Positions 1-6,658 are shown, numbered from the stretch's first letter. The stretch: DNA of 8,745 nt from Pseudomonadota bacterium (GCA_030671915.1 DAOVHN010000064.1:1-8745); one strand, 5' to 3'. Notes: generated by a model from the sequence alone, not told the origin. Program-made: numbers and translations.

Positions 1-445
1 AGTCGCCTTCCTCTGCTTCGCCTTCCATACCCCCGCCGCCGGGCATTTTCTCGCCAGGGTCCTGGCCAACACGGATTTTATTGATGTCGGTAAAGGCATA
101 GCTGGTCTCGTGACCCTTACCGAATTCGGTCTCTACGTCTTTGACCGAGACAAAGGTCACGCCCTCGCCATAGCCCGAGGCGGCGTCACGCAATTCCTGT
201 TCGTTGTAAAGTTCGGCCGGCTGTCCCTCGGGAGCCATTTCCTTCATCAATTCGACGATCTCGTTGCTCATCACGAGGCGCTCGGTGATCGTGCCGCTGC
301 CATCGGCGTTGACCCGCACGACCGTTTCGATCTCCATGCAGCCGGCGACGACGAGCGTGGCGATTCCGAAAAACAGGACACCCAGCGCCTTACAGCAGGC
401 CCTTGCCATCGAAGTGGTAACGCCCCATCCGAAACGGCCGTTCAT
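1..445 (-). CDS. Putative outer-membrane/periplasmic lipoprotein, 3' end cut by window edge
   Basis: The reading frame opens at an ATG at 443-445 and stays open to base 1, giving 148 visible residues with no stop, so the C-terminus is missing. A strong ribosome binding site (GAGGAG, 454-459) lies 8 nt before this ATG, which favours it over the internal Met13. The N-terminus has a basic and then a hydrophobic stretch (about residues 19-35), ending in a lipobox Val33-Ala34-Gly35-Cys36. Cys36 should be lipidated after signal peptidase II cleavage. The mature part begins with a strand-like segment containing an Asp-Gly-Ser-Gly turn (about residues 46-49), a layout seen in several poorly characterised beta-rich lipoproteins. 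The visible end is rich in Gly and Glu. I do not recognise the family and assign no function. It is transcribed divergently from the acetyltransferase gene. Confidence 0.8.
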   Translation of the reverse strand, partial: MNGRFGWGVTTSMARACCKALGVLFFGIATLVVAGCMEIETVVRVNADGSGTITERLVMSNEIVELMKEMAPEGQPAELYNEQELRDAASGYGEGVTFVSVKDVETEFGKGHETSYAFTDINKIRVGQDPGEKMPGGGGMEGEAEEGD

Positions 446-453
446 GTCTTTGT

Positions 454-459
454 CTCCTC
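454..459 (-). promoter_or_regulatory. Ribosome binding site of the lipoprotein gene
   Basis: Read on the minus strand this is GAGGAG, 8 nt before the ATG at 445. It decides the lipoprotein start at Met1 instead of Met13, which has no comparable site in front of it. Confidence 0.7.
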
Positions 460-549
460 GATTCCTGACTCATCGAAGCTTCCGCCGCATGGGGAAGCAA
501 GGTAATTGTGAGGGGACGGGTTTAATATCCCGTTACCGCGCCACGCCAC

Positions 550-555
550 TATAAT
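550..555 (+). promoter_or_regulatory. Candidate -10 promoter element (TATAAT) for the acetyltransferase gene
   Basis: An exact TATAAT lies in the 131-bp divergent intergenic region, 22 bp before the ATG at 577. Transcription would start near 562, just before the ribosome binding site AAGGAG at 567-572, giving a very short leader. No convincing -35 (TTGACA-like) hexamer is visible 16-18 bp upstream, so the promoter may be activator-dependent or the match may be chance. I could not identify a clear promoter for the divergent lipoprotein gene. Confidence 0.45.
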
Positions 556-576
556 GGCGGGCTCATAAGGAGCGTT

Positions 577-1071
577 ATGGAAAAAGAGATCGACATAACG
601 GTAGCCGCGGCGGAGACGTCTGAGGATATCGAGGCCGTCCGCGGCCTGTTTCGCGAATATGCCGAATTCATGGGGTTCGAGCTCTGTTTCGAAGGATTCG
701 ACCAGGAAATGGAGAACCTACCGGGCCCTTATGCGCCGCCCGGCGGCGAGTTGCTGCTTTGCCGGGTCGGCGGCGAGCCGGCGGGCTGCGTCGCCACCTG
801 CCGCTTCGTGTCGGGCGTGGCGGAATTGAAGCGCCTTTATGTGCGGCCCGATTTCCGCGAAATGAAGATCGGCCGCAACCTTACCTGGCTGGCCATGGGC
901 ATGGCGGGCGAGGCAGGCTATGCGTCGATCCGCCTGGAAACAATCCCCGACCGCATGAAAACCGCCGACGGCATGTACCGCAAGCTCGGCTTCGAACCCA
1001 TCCCTTGCGCGGAAGGAACCGATTCGCGGATCGTCTGTTATGGCCGCGCGCTGGCCGATCTGATCGGGTAA
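577..1071 (+). CDS. GNAT-family N-acetyltransferase
   Basis: This 164-aa protein has the size and layout of a single GNAT domain, which transfers an acetyl group from acetyl-CoA to an amine on a small molecule or protein; the substrate cannot be read from sequence. The N-terminal part (about residues 6-35) looks like the two first helices. The acetyl-CoA loop follows the strand ending Leu87-Tyr88-Val89-x-Pro91 and reads Arg94-Glu-Met-Lys97-Ile-Gly99. The usual R-x-x-G-x-G/A pattern therefore has Lys in place of the middle Gly. The C-terminal pattern ArgLeuGluThr...AlaAspGlyMetTyrArgLysLeuGlyPhe (about residues 127-147) is typical of the family. AAGGAG at 567-572 supports the start. It is cytosolic, with no signal or membrane segment. 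It is probably a single-gene unit, since a gap follows before the DUF1127 gene. Confidence 0.9.
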   Translation: MEKEIDITVAAAETSEDIEAVRGLFREYAEFMGFELCFEGFDQEMENLPGPYAPPGGELLLCRVGGEPAGCVATCRFVSGVAELKRLYVRPDFREMKIGRNLTWLAMGMAGEAGYASIRLETIPDRMKTADGMYRKLGFEPIPCAEGTDSRIVCYGRALADLIG

Positions 1072-1156
1072 ACCCGAGGGCCGTCGATAATCACCGCAAG
1101 AACCGGGTGGGTTCCTCTGCCGGTTGACCCGATAATGCCAAAACGAAAGTCGTGGT

Positions 1157-1417
1157 ATGGGGGGGCCGGAGATGGTGGCGGATGTGAGCGCTGTTCGGGG
1201 CAAAAGGCGAGGTTTTCCATACCTCGCACGACTTGCCACGATGGTCATTCGCCTTCTGTCTCGCAGTATGCGGGGAAAAAGAAGGCCGCGCGGCCCTGAC
1301 TGCGCTATGAACGATCACTTATTGCGGGACATCGGCTTGCAACGAAAAGATCTTAAGCGAAATGCATGGCGAACCGGTTTTTCCACAGGATTTAACGATG
1401 ACCACAGACAATATTGA
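1157..1417 (+). CDS. Small DUF1127-type protein, start uncertain
   Basis: The C-terminal half carries the hallmark of DUF1127 proteins: a basic Arg/Lys-rich stretch (about residues 38-45) followed by Met-Asn-Asp-His-Leu-Leu-Arg-Asp-Ile-Gly-Leu-x-Arg-x-Asp-Leu (about residues 51-66). Alphaproteobacterial members of this family are small, arginine-rich proteins, and some have been linked to RNA binding, phosphate and carbon metabolism. The start is not secure. ATG at 1157 (86 aa) has only a weak GAAAG before it. ATG 1172 and GTG 1175 sit too close to a GGAG at 1168-1171. ATG 1241 would give a compact 58-aa protein covering the whole core but has no ribosome binding site. A GATAAT at 1131-1136 could be its -10 element. 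The stop at 1415-1417 lies 20 bp inside the next gene, which suggests cotranscription and translational coupling. The family call is by motif only. Confidence 0.65.
   Translation: MGGPEMVADVSAVRGKRRGFPYLARLATMVIRLLSRSMRGKRRPRGPDCAMNDHLLRDIGLQRKDLKRNAWRTGFSTGFNDDHRQY
1207..1227. repeat. Inverted repeat / hairpin with 7-bp arms
   Basis: The arms GCGAGGT (1207-1213) and ACCTCGC (1221-1227) are perfect complements around a 7-nt loop. No T tract follows on the plus strand, so it is not an intrinsic terminator there. On the minus strand it is followed by only four T residues, and no minus-strand gene would end here. It lies within the DUF1127 gene if the long start is used, or 13 bp before the ATG if translation starts at 1241. 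In the latter case it would be a leader hairpin. It could also be chance. Confidence 0.4.
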
Positions 1418-2321
1418 TATGCACGCGCAGCCGGCCAGTGATATTGGCAACAGTCCAACCCGGGCGCCCGGCCGTTCCGAATACGCCCGGATGGACATGG
1501 TGCTGGACAAGCTGGCCGACGAGTTCCCGAACCAGCCATCTCTGGCGGAACTGGCGGCCCATGTCGGGCTCAGCGAGCCTTATTTTCAACGCATGTTCAT
1601 GCGCTGGGTAGGAGTCAGCCCAAAGAAATTCCTGCAGCATCTGACATTGGCGGAAGCCAAGCGGCGGCTACGCGAATCGGCGAGCGTGCTGGACGCAGCC
1701 TACGATTCAGGCCTGTCGGGTCCCGGCCGGCTGCATGATTTGTTCGTGACCTTCGAGGCGATGACGCCGGGCGAGTACAAGGCGCGCGGCGAAGGGCTCA
1801 CGGTGCGTTACGGCTTCCACGACAGCCCGTTCGGCGAATGCCTCTTGATGGCGACCGAACGCGGCATCTGCGGCCTCGGTTTCGTCGCCGGGGATGCGCG
1901 GGACGCGCCGCTGGCGAAGCTGGCCCGCGGTTGGGAACGAGCCGAACTGTTGCGTGACGACGCCGCCACGCAGGCGTTCATGCCGCGGATCTTCGCCGAG
2001 CCGGGCGGACGGGTTTCCCGCGACGCGCCGCCAATCCGGTTGTTCCTGCGGGGCAGCCGGTTCCAGCTCAAGGTCTGGCAGGCGCTGCTCGAGATCCCGC
2101 CGGGTGCGCTGGCTACATACCAGGATATTGCACGGCGGATCGGTGTTCCGGCTGGCGCGGCGCGCGCGGTGGGCAACGCCAATGGCGCGAACCCCGTCTC
2201 CTGGCTGATTCCCTGCCATCGGGTGATACGGAAATCGGGCGAACTGGGCGGTTATGGCTGGGGCGTTGGCCGCAAGCTCGCGATGATTGGCTGGGAAGGC
2301 GAGCAGGCTGGAGCCGGGTAA
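1398..2321 (+). CDS. Ada-like AraC-type regulator fused to O6-alkylguanine-DNA alkyltransferase
   Basis: This 307-aa protein has two domains. Residues about 32-128 form an AraC-type DNA-binding region with two helix-turn-helix motifs, ending in the family's Met-Thr-Pro-Gly-Glu-Tyr signature (122-127). Residues about 135-300 are a methylated-DNA-[protein]-cysteine S-methyltransferase. It carries the active-site motif Ile-Pro-Cys-His-Arg-Val-Ile with acceptor Cys273, preceded by the AlaArgAlaValGlyAsnAlaAsnGlyAlaAsnPro stretch that forms the DNA-binding wing and asparagine hinge. The enzyme moves the alkyl group from O6-methylguanine to its own Cys and is used once. The N-terminal zinc domain of E. 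coli Ada, which repairs methylphosphotriesters and switches Ada into an activator, is absent. The start at 1398 is chosen because AGGA (1387-1390) lies 7 nt upstream; an in-frame ATG at 1362 lacks such a site. It overlaps the DUF1127 gene by 20 bp and ends 28 bp before the convergent cysQ. Confidence 0.93.
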   Translation: MTTDNIDMHAQPASDIGNSPTRAPGRSEYARMDMVLDKLADEFPNQPSLAELAAHVGLSEPYFQRMFMRWVGVSPKKFLQHLTLAEAKRRLRESASVLDAAYDSGLSGPGRLHDLFVTFEAMTPGEYKARGEGLTVRYGFHDSPFGECLLMATERGICGLGFVAGDARDAPLAKLARGWERAELLRDDAATQAFMPRIFAEPGGRVSRDAPPIRLFLRGSRFQLKVWQALLEIPPGALATYQDIARRIGVPAGAARAVGNANGANPVSWLIPCHRVIRKSGELGGYGWGVGRKLAMIGWEGEQAGAG

Positions 2322-2349
2322 ATCCAGAAACTTCTCAGCCGCCGTCGGG

Positions 2350-3126
2350 TCAGGGCTCCATGCCACCCCAGGCGATGAAGGGCGGGTTTTCGAAGCCCGG
2401 TTTGCCGTAGGCGAGGGGCGCGCCACCTTCGTCGGTGACGTGGCCGCCGGCGGCGGTCAGGACGGCCTGGCCGGCGGCGGTGTCCCATTCCATGGTGCGG
2501 CCGAAGCGCGGATAGATATCGGCTTCGCCTTCCGCCACCAGGCAAAACTTCAGAGAGCTTCCGGCGGTTTTCCTGTCGGCCACCGGGTGGCCGCGCAGCA
2601 AGCGGTCGATCGCCTCCGGATCGCCATGGCGGCGGCTGGCAACGATGGTCACGCCGCCGGCCGGGGAGGGGCGCACGGCAATGGCCTTCGTGGGGCCGTC
2701 GTCGCGCGACACTGTGGCGCCCGCGCCCGCAAGCCCGGTGAAGGTCAGATCGAGTGCCGGCGCATGGACCACGCCCAGCACCGGCGCGCCGTCGACGATC
2801 AACCCGATATTCACTGTGAACTCGCCATTGCGGTTGACGAATTCTCGGGTGCCGTCCAGCGGGTCGACCAGCCAGAACCGCCCGCCGAATATGTCGGGTA
2901 CACGCCCCTCCGACGCCGCCTCTTCGGCGACCAGCGGGATATCGGGGGCGAATTTTGTCAGTCCCGCCTCAATGACCGCCTCGGCGGCGATGTCGGCGGC
3001 GGTTACCGGCGATTTGTCGGCTTTCGTCTCCGTTTTGAAGTCGGTGGCGTAGATTTCCATGATCGCCTCGCCGGCACGGTGGGCAAGCGCGACGAGCCGG
3101 GGCATCCAGTCTGCGTATTCGTTCAC
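2350..3126 (-). CDS. cysQ: 3'(2'),5'-bisphosphate nucleotidase CysQ (inositol monophosphatase family)
   Basis: This 258-aa enzyme of the inositol monophosphatase superfamily is most like CysQ, which hydrolyses 3'-phosphoadenosine 5'-phosphate (PAP) to AMP and so clears the by-product of sulfate assimilation. Visible metal-site residues are Glu68-Glu69 in Val-Ala-Glu-Glu, then Asp88-Pro-Leu-Asp91-Gly-Thr followed by Arg-Glu-Phe (CysQ proteins usually read DGTKEF here), and Trp214-Asp215-x-Ala-Ala-Gly near the C-terminus. The set is complete, so the enzyme should be active. Length is normal for CysQ. The start is GTG at 3124-3126, because AAGGAG (3132-3137) lies 5 nt upstream and alignment begins right there. 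The GTG overlaps the TGA of the upstream methyltransferase gene by 4 bp (GTGA), a sign of translational coupling. Distinguishing CysQ from an inositol or fructose phosphatase rests on the DGTREF context and is not absolute. Confidence 0.88.
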   Translation of the reverse strand: MNEYADWMPRLVALAHRAGEAIMEIYATDFKTETKADKSPVTAADIAAEAVIEAGLTKFAPDIPLVAEEAASEGRVPDIFGGRFWLVDPLDGTREFVNRNGEFTVNIGLIVDGAPVLGVVHAPALDLTFTGLAGAGATVSRDDGPTKAIAVRPSPAGGVTIVASRRHGDPEAIDRLLRGHPVADRKTAGSSLKFCLVAEGEADIYPRFGRTMEWDTAAGQAVLTAAGGHVTDEGGAPLAYGKPGFENPPFIAWGGMEP

Positions 3127-4337
3127 GAGGACTCCTTTAGCCGGAAAGTGACATGGCCTGTCCGCCAGAGCGAGCGGAAGAAGCGTAACCCGTGGTGGCG
3201 CAGTGCTTCTGGCGCTATGTTGACGGGGGCGGCCTGCAGGCATTCGCCGATCGTTCGGCTGCCGTCGATCTGCCGGAAAATGGCAACCAGCGGAGGCGGC
3301 AGTGTGAGCGGCGGTACGCGCGTGCCGGTTACCGTGGCCGGTTTGCCATCGCCGGCCGGTGCCAGGCTGCTCGTTCGAAGAATAGGCACCGCGCGGTCCG
3401 GAAAATCCGGGCGAGTGAAGTCGATTTGATAGCTGTCCAGCGCGCGATCGGTGCGGCATACGCAGAAATCGTGCCGGGCATGAAATCCCCCGAACAACTC
3501 CATCGCGGCCCAGCGTTCGGCGTCGGAAAGCTTCTCCAGGCGCTGGTAAAGCGGGTGGTTCTCGGGAACGTGGCCGTCGGGATTGTAGTACATCGGTTCG
3601 ACCCAGGACTGGAAAGCGAGCCCGGCGTCGTGGACAAAATCCAGGGCTTCGGGAACGGAATAGGGCCGATCCTGTTGATGCAGGAACAAATCGACGAGGC
3701 CGGCATCGAATTTCATGTCCGAGGAACGCTTCGCGTAGGTATGAAGCGGATGCTCCTTCGGAAGAAGCTGGATCGTCGCCTTGACCAGCGCCACGTCCTC
3801 TTCGGTTTGTGTCGTCATGCCAAGGGTGCGAAACAGATCCTGCATCATGTAGACCGGCGCGCGCCCGTAGCGCCCATAGACCATGATGAATATAACGCCG
3901 TCGCGATCCAGCACGCCGCCCAGCGCCTTCAATCCCGCGACGGGGTCGGGCAGATGGTGCAGGACGCCCGATGACGCGATGAAATCGAATGTCTGGCCCA
4001 GTTCCGCGACTTCTTCCAGGCGCATCCGGTGCAGCGTCAGATTCTCCAGCCCGTGTTTCGCCTTCAGCTTTTCCTCGTGGGCCAGCGAGGCCTCGCTCAG
4101 GTCGATGCCGGCAACCTTTGCCGTGGGGTGCTGCATCGCATAGCGGGCCGCCTGATTGGCGCCGCAGCCGGCGACCAGGATATTCATGCCCTCGCGATAG
4201 CCGGTTGCGGGCCAGAAGATATCGCCGCAATGTTTCGCATCGCCGATCGAGAATGCGCCACCGGCGATCCAGGCCTCCAGATCCTCGATCGGTTCGGGAT
4301 AGATCCAGCGTTCGTATTGCGCCTTGACCTTGTCCAT
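3123..4337 (-). CDS. Class I SAM-dependent methyltransferase with C-terminal extension
   Basis: This 404-aa cytosolic protein opens with a Tyr-Glu-x-Trp-x-Tyr-Pro segment (residues 8-14), seen at the start of a family of uncharacterised methyltransferases. The Rossmann-fold SAM site follows: motif I Ile53-Leu-Val-Ala-Gly57-Cys-Gly59-Ala-Asn, the acidic end of strand 2 at Asp79 in Gly-Ile-Asp-Leu-Ser, and Ser-Gly124-Val-Leu-His-His-Leu129 in the position of motif IV. A mid-region (about 130-320) rich in aromatic and charged residues likely forms the substrate pocket. The last roughly 60 residues (about 343-404) form a separate segment with a winged-helix-like pattern (Ile-Asp-Gly-Ser-Arg-Thr-Ile-Gly-Glu-Cys-Leu...). 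The substrate is unknown. Its ATG shares one base with the stop of the molybdenum hydroxylase gene (TGATG), and its own stop overlaps the cysQ start by 4 bp, so it is the middle gene of a tightly coupled operon. Confidence 0.88.
   Translation of the reverse strand: MDKVKAQYERWIYPEPIEDLEAWIAGGAFSIGDAKHCGDIFWPATGYREGMNILVAGCGANQAARYAMQHPTAKVAGIDLSEASLAHEEKLKAKHGLENLTLHRMRLEEVAELGQTFDFIASSGVLHHLPDPVAGLKALGGVLDRDGVIFIMVYGRYGRAPVYMMQDLFRTLGMTTQTEEDVALVKATIQLLPKEHPLHTYAKRSSDMKFDAGLVDLFLHQQDRPYSVPEALDFVHDAGLAFQSWVEPMYYNPDGHVPENHPLYQRLEKLSDAERWAAMELFGGFHARHDFCVCRTDRALDSYQIDFTRPDFPDRAVPILRTSSLAPAGDGKPATVTGTRVPPLTLPPPLVAIFRQIDGSRTIGECLQAAPVNIAPEALRHHGLRFFRSLWRTGHVTFRLKESS
3132..3137 (-). promoter_or_regulatory. 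Ribosome binding site deciding the GTG start of cysQ
   Basis: Read on the minus strand this is AAGGAG, 5 nt before the GTG at 3126. The cysQ frame stays open far upstream through the whole methyltransferase gene, so without this site one might call a much longer protein. The site lies within the last codons of the methyltransferase gene. Confidence 0.75.
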
Positions 4338-6658
4338 CAGGCGGCATCCCGGATGGCGCGCCAGACCGACTGCGGCGTCGCCGGCATGTCGATGGCCTTA
4401 ACACCCCGCACCGAAAGGGCGTCGAGAATGGCGTTCATGACGGCGGGCGGCGCGCCGACCGCGCCGGCCTCGCCCGATCCCTTCAGTCCCAGCGGGTTGG
4501 TTGTGCAGGGCGTGTCTTCGTGATAGTCGAAGGCGATATCGGGGATGTCGTCGGCGCGCGGCAGGCCGTAATCCATTAGGGAGCCGCTGAGAAGCTGTCC
4601 GTCCTCGTCGTAGACACAGTTCTCGTGCAGCGCCTGGCCGACGCCCTGGCCGATGCCGCCATAGACCTGCCCGGCCAGCAGCATCGGATTGATCACCTTG
4701 CCGAAATCGTCCAACGCCGCGTAACGGTCCAGCGTGACCTGGCCGGTTTCCGGGTCCACCTCGACCTCGCAGACATGACAGCCATTGGGGTAGGTATAGA
4801 CGGTCGAGCCGTGGGTTCCCTCGCCGGTAAGGCCGGGTTCCTCGCCCTCCGGCAGTTTTGCCGGGTCGGCCGCGGCCCGGGCGATATCCGCCAGGCTTGC
4901 GTTGCGATCGGTGCCGGCGATTGAAAAGGCGCCGTCCGCGAATTCGATATCCTCGACTGCGGCTTCCAGGACCTCCGCCGCGATGCGCTTGCCCTTCTCG
5001 ATTACATCGGTGGCCGCCCGGTCGCAGGATACGCCGCCGATGGGCAACGAGCGCGAGCCGCCGGTTCCCGCGCCGGTCGCCACCAGGTCGGTATCGCCCT
5101 GAATGACGCGCACTTGGGCGATGTCGATGCCCAGCCTGTCGGCGATGATCTGGCCATAGGCGGTCTGGTGGCCCTGGCCGTTGTCCTGGGTGCCGATGGT
5201 GAATACCACCGAGCCGTCCACCTCGACGCGCATGCGGCCGGTTTCTTCGGGGCCGGAGCCGCAATTCTCGATGTAATGGGCGATACCCATACCGCGCAGC
5301 CGGTTCCTCGCCGCCGATTTCGCCTTGCGAGCGGCGAAACCCTCGTGGTCGGAAAGCTTCAGCGCGCCGTCCAGATTGCGGGTGAAATCGCCGGAATCGT
5401 ATGTGGCGCCGATCGTCGTCGTGAAGGGCATCTCGTTCGCACCGATGAAATTTCGCCGCCGCAGTTCCGCCGGGTCGATGCCTAACTGGCGGGCCGCCGC
5501 ATCCACCGTGCGTTCCACCAGGTAGATCGCTTCCGGCCGCCCGGCGCCGCGGTAGGCATCGACGGGAACCGTGTTGGTGAAGACTCCGGTCACGCTGACA
5601 TGTATGGCCTGGAAACGGTAGACCCCGTTATTCATCAGGATGCTGCAGTCGGTGGGTATATAGGGCGCGAAGTTCGACAGGTAGGCGCCCATATTCGCGC
5701 GATTGTTCACGCGTAGCGCCAGGAACCTGCCGTCGCCGTCCAGCGCCAGTTCCACGTTGTTGATCTGGTCGCGGCCATGGCTGTCCGACAGGAATGCATC
5801 TGCGGCGCGCTCCGCCACCCATTTGACCGGGCGGTCCAGCTCGCGGGCCGCCAATAGCACCAGCACTTGCTCCGCGTAGAGGAAAATCTTCATGCCGAAG
5901 CTGCCACCGACATCGGGGGTGATCAGGCGGAAGGTATCCTCCGGCATTTTGAATATATCGTTGGCAAGCTGGCGGCGCAGGGAGTGCGGCCCCTGGCTTG
6001 GGGTGTAGAGGGTGAAGCGGTCGCCGTCCCAGTCGCCGATGGCGGCGCGGGTCTCGATCGGTGCGATGATCACGCGGTTATTGATAAGGCGGGTGCGTAC
6101 GATATGGGCCGCGTCGGCAAACAGCGCGTCGGTTTTTTCGCGATCGCCCTTCTCCCAGCGGAAACTGATATTGCCGGGCGCTTCGTCATGGATCGGCGGC
6201 GCGTCCGGTTCGAACACCGCATTGGGGTCGGCGGTGACGGGCAGCGGGTCGTAATCCACCATGATGGCGTCGGCGGCGTCGCGGGCCTGGTCGATGGTCT
6301 CGGCCACGACGAAGGCAACCGGGTCGCCAACATGGCGCACCTTGCACTCGGCGAGCACGGGATGCGGCGGCAGGGCCTGGAGCGAACCGTCGGGCTGGGT
6401 CGCGGGCGCGAGGCACCTGATGGTCCCAAGCCCCGCGCGCCGGATTTCAGCCGCCGTGTGGATCGCCAGCACGCCGGGCATGTCCAGTGCATCATTAAAG
6501 TCGATGCCGGTGACGCGAGCATGGGCGTGCGGTGAGCGCAGAACGTGACCGAAGGCCTGCCCGTCAAGATCGATGTCGGCCGTGTAACGGCCCTGGCCCG
6601 TCAACAGGCGGGCGTCCTCGACCCGATTAAGCGGCTGCCCGATTCCGAATTTCGCCAT
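4337..6658 (-). CDS. Xanthine dehydrogenase family molybdopterin-binding subunit (CoxL-like, form II)
   Basis: This 773-aa protein is the full-length large subunit of a molybdenum hydroxylase. Such enzymes oxidise aldehydes, N-heterocycles or related compounds with water as oxygen donor, passing electrons through separate [2Fe-2S] and FAD subunits. The opening Gly-x-Gly-Gln-Pro-Leu-x-Arg-x-Glu-Asp and the Gly-Arg-Tyr-Thr-Ala-Asp segment are typical of the N-terminal aldehyde oxidase/xanthine dehydrogenase a/b hammerhead domain. The cofactor-binding Gly251-Gly-Ser-Phe-Gly255 is present. The active-site loop reads Ala368-Tyr-Arg-Gly-Ala-Gly-Arg374, the form II/general signature, not the AYXCSFR loop of true CO dehydrogenase. 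The catalytic Glu730 is present in Gly-Ser-Gly-Glu-Ala-Gly. The start at 6658 is supported by GGGAGG at 6670-6675, 11 nt upstream, and by the family N-terminus. No small or medium subunit gene is adjacent, so partners must lie elsewhere or be absent. The actual substrate cannot be inferred. Confidence 0.92.
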   Translation of the reverse strand: MAKFGIGQPLNRVEDARLLTGQGRYTADIDLDGQAFGHVLRSPHAHARVTGIDFNDALDMPGVLAIHTAAEIRRAGLGTIRCLAPATQPDGSLQALPPHPVLAECKVRHVGDPVAFVVAETIDQARDAADAIMVDYDPLPVTADPNAVFEPDAPPIHDEAPGNISFRWEKGDREKTDALFADAAHIVRTRLINNRVIIAPIETRAAIGDWDGDRFTLYTPSQGPHSLRRQLANDIFKMPEDTFRLITPDVGGSFGMKIFLYAEQVLVLLAARELDRPVKWVAERAADAFLSDSHGRDQINNVELALDGDGRFLALRVNNRANMGAYLSNFAPYIPTDCSILMNNGVYRFQAIHVSVTGVFTNTVPVDAYRGAGRPEAIYLVERTVDAAARQLGIDPAELRRRNFIGANEMPFTTTIGATYDSGDFTRNLDGALKLSDHEGFAARKAKSAARNRLRGMGIAHYIENCGSGPEETGRMRVEVDGSVVFTIGTQDNGQGHQTAYGQIIADRLGIDIAQVRVIQGDTDLVATGAGTGGSRSLPIGGVSCDRAATDVIEKGKRIAAEVLEAAVEDIEFADGAFSIAGTDRNASLADIARAAADPAKLPEGEEPGLTGEGTHGSTVYTYPNGCHVCEVEVDPETGQVTLDRYAALDDFGKVINPMLLAGQVYGGIGQGVGQALHENCVYDEDGQLLSGSLMDYGLPRADDIPDIAFDYHEDTPCTTNPLGLKGSGEAGAVGAPPAVMNAILDALSVRGVKAIDMPATPQSVWRAIRDAA

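Noticed and set aside
1101..1131. Terminator-like inverted repeats after the acetyltransferase gene (AACCGG/CCGGTT, CGGGT/ACCCG)
   Set aside because: The stems compete with each other, the loop is long and no T tract follows. A nearby CGGGT-AA-ACCCG at 1065-1076 has a loop too small to form.
1361..1373. An E. coli Ada-box-like sequence (AAT, six bases, CGAA) before the alkyltransferase gene
   Set aside because: It is too short and inexact, and the protein lacks the zinc domain that recognises such boxes in E. coli.
2287..3429. A 380-codon open frame on the plus strand opposite cysQ and the end of the methyltransferase gene
   Set aside because: It has no recognisable motif and lies antisense to well-supported genes. 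Long antisense frames are expected at this GC content.
2350..4404. A single 684-codon open frame on the minus strand ending in CysQ
   Set aside because: The upstream two thirds is only the GC-rich alternative frame of the methyltransferase gene, with Arg/Pro/Gly-heavy nonsense sequence. The CysQ homology begins exactly at the GTG with its ribosome binding site at 3126.
4337..6658. True aerobic carbon monoxide dehydrogenase large subunit
   Set aside because: The active-site loop is Ala-Tyr-Arg-Gly-Ala-Gly-Arg, not the AYXCSFR loop with its essential Cys, and coxM and coxS are not adjacent.
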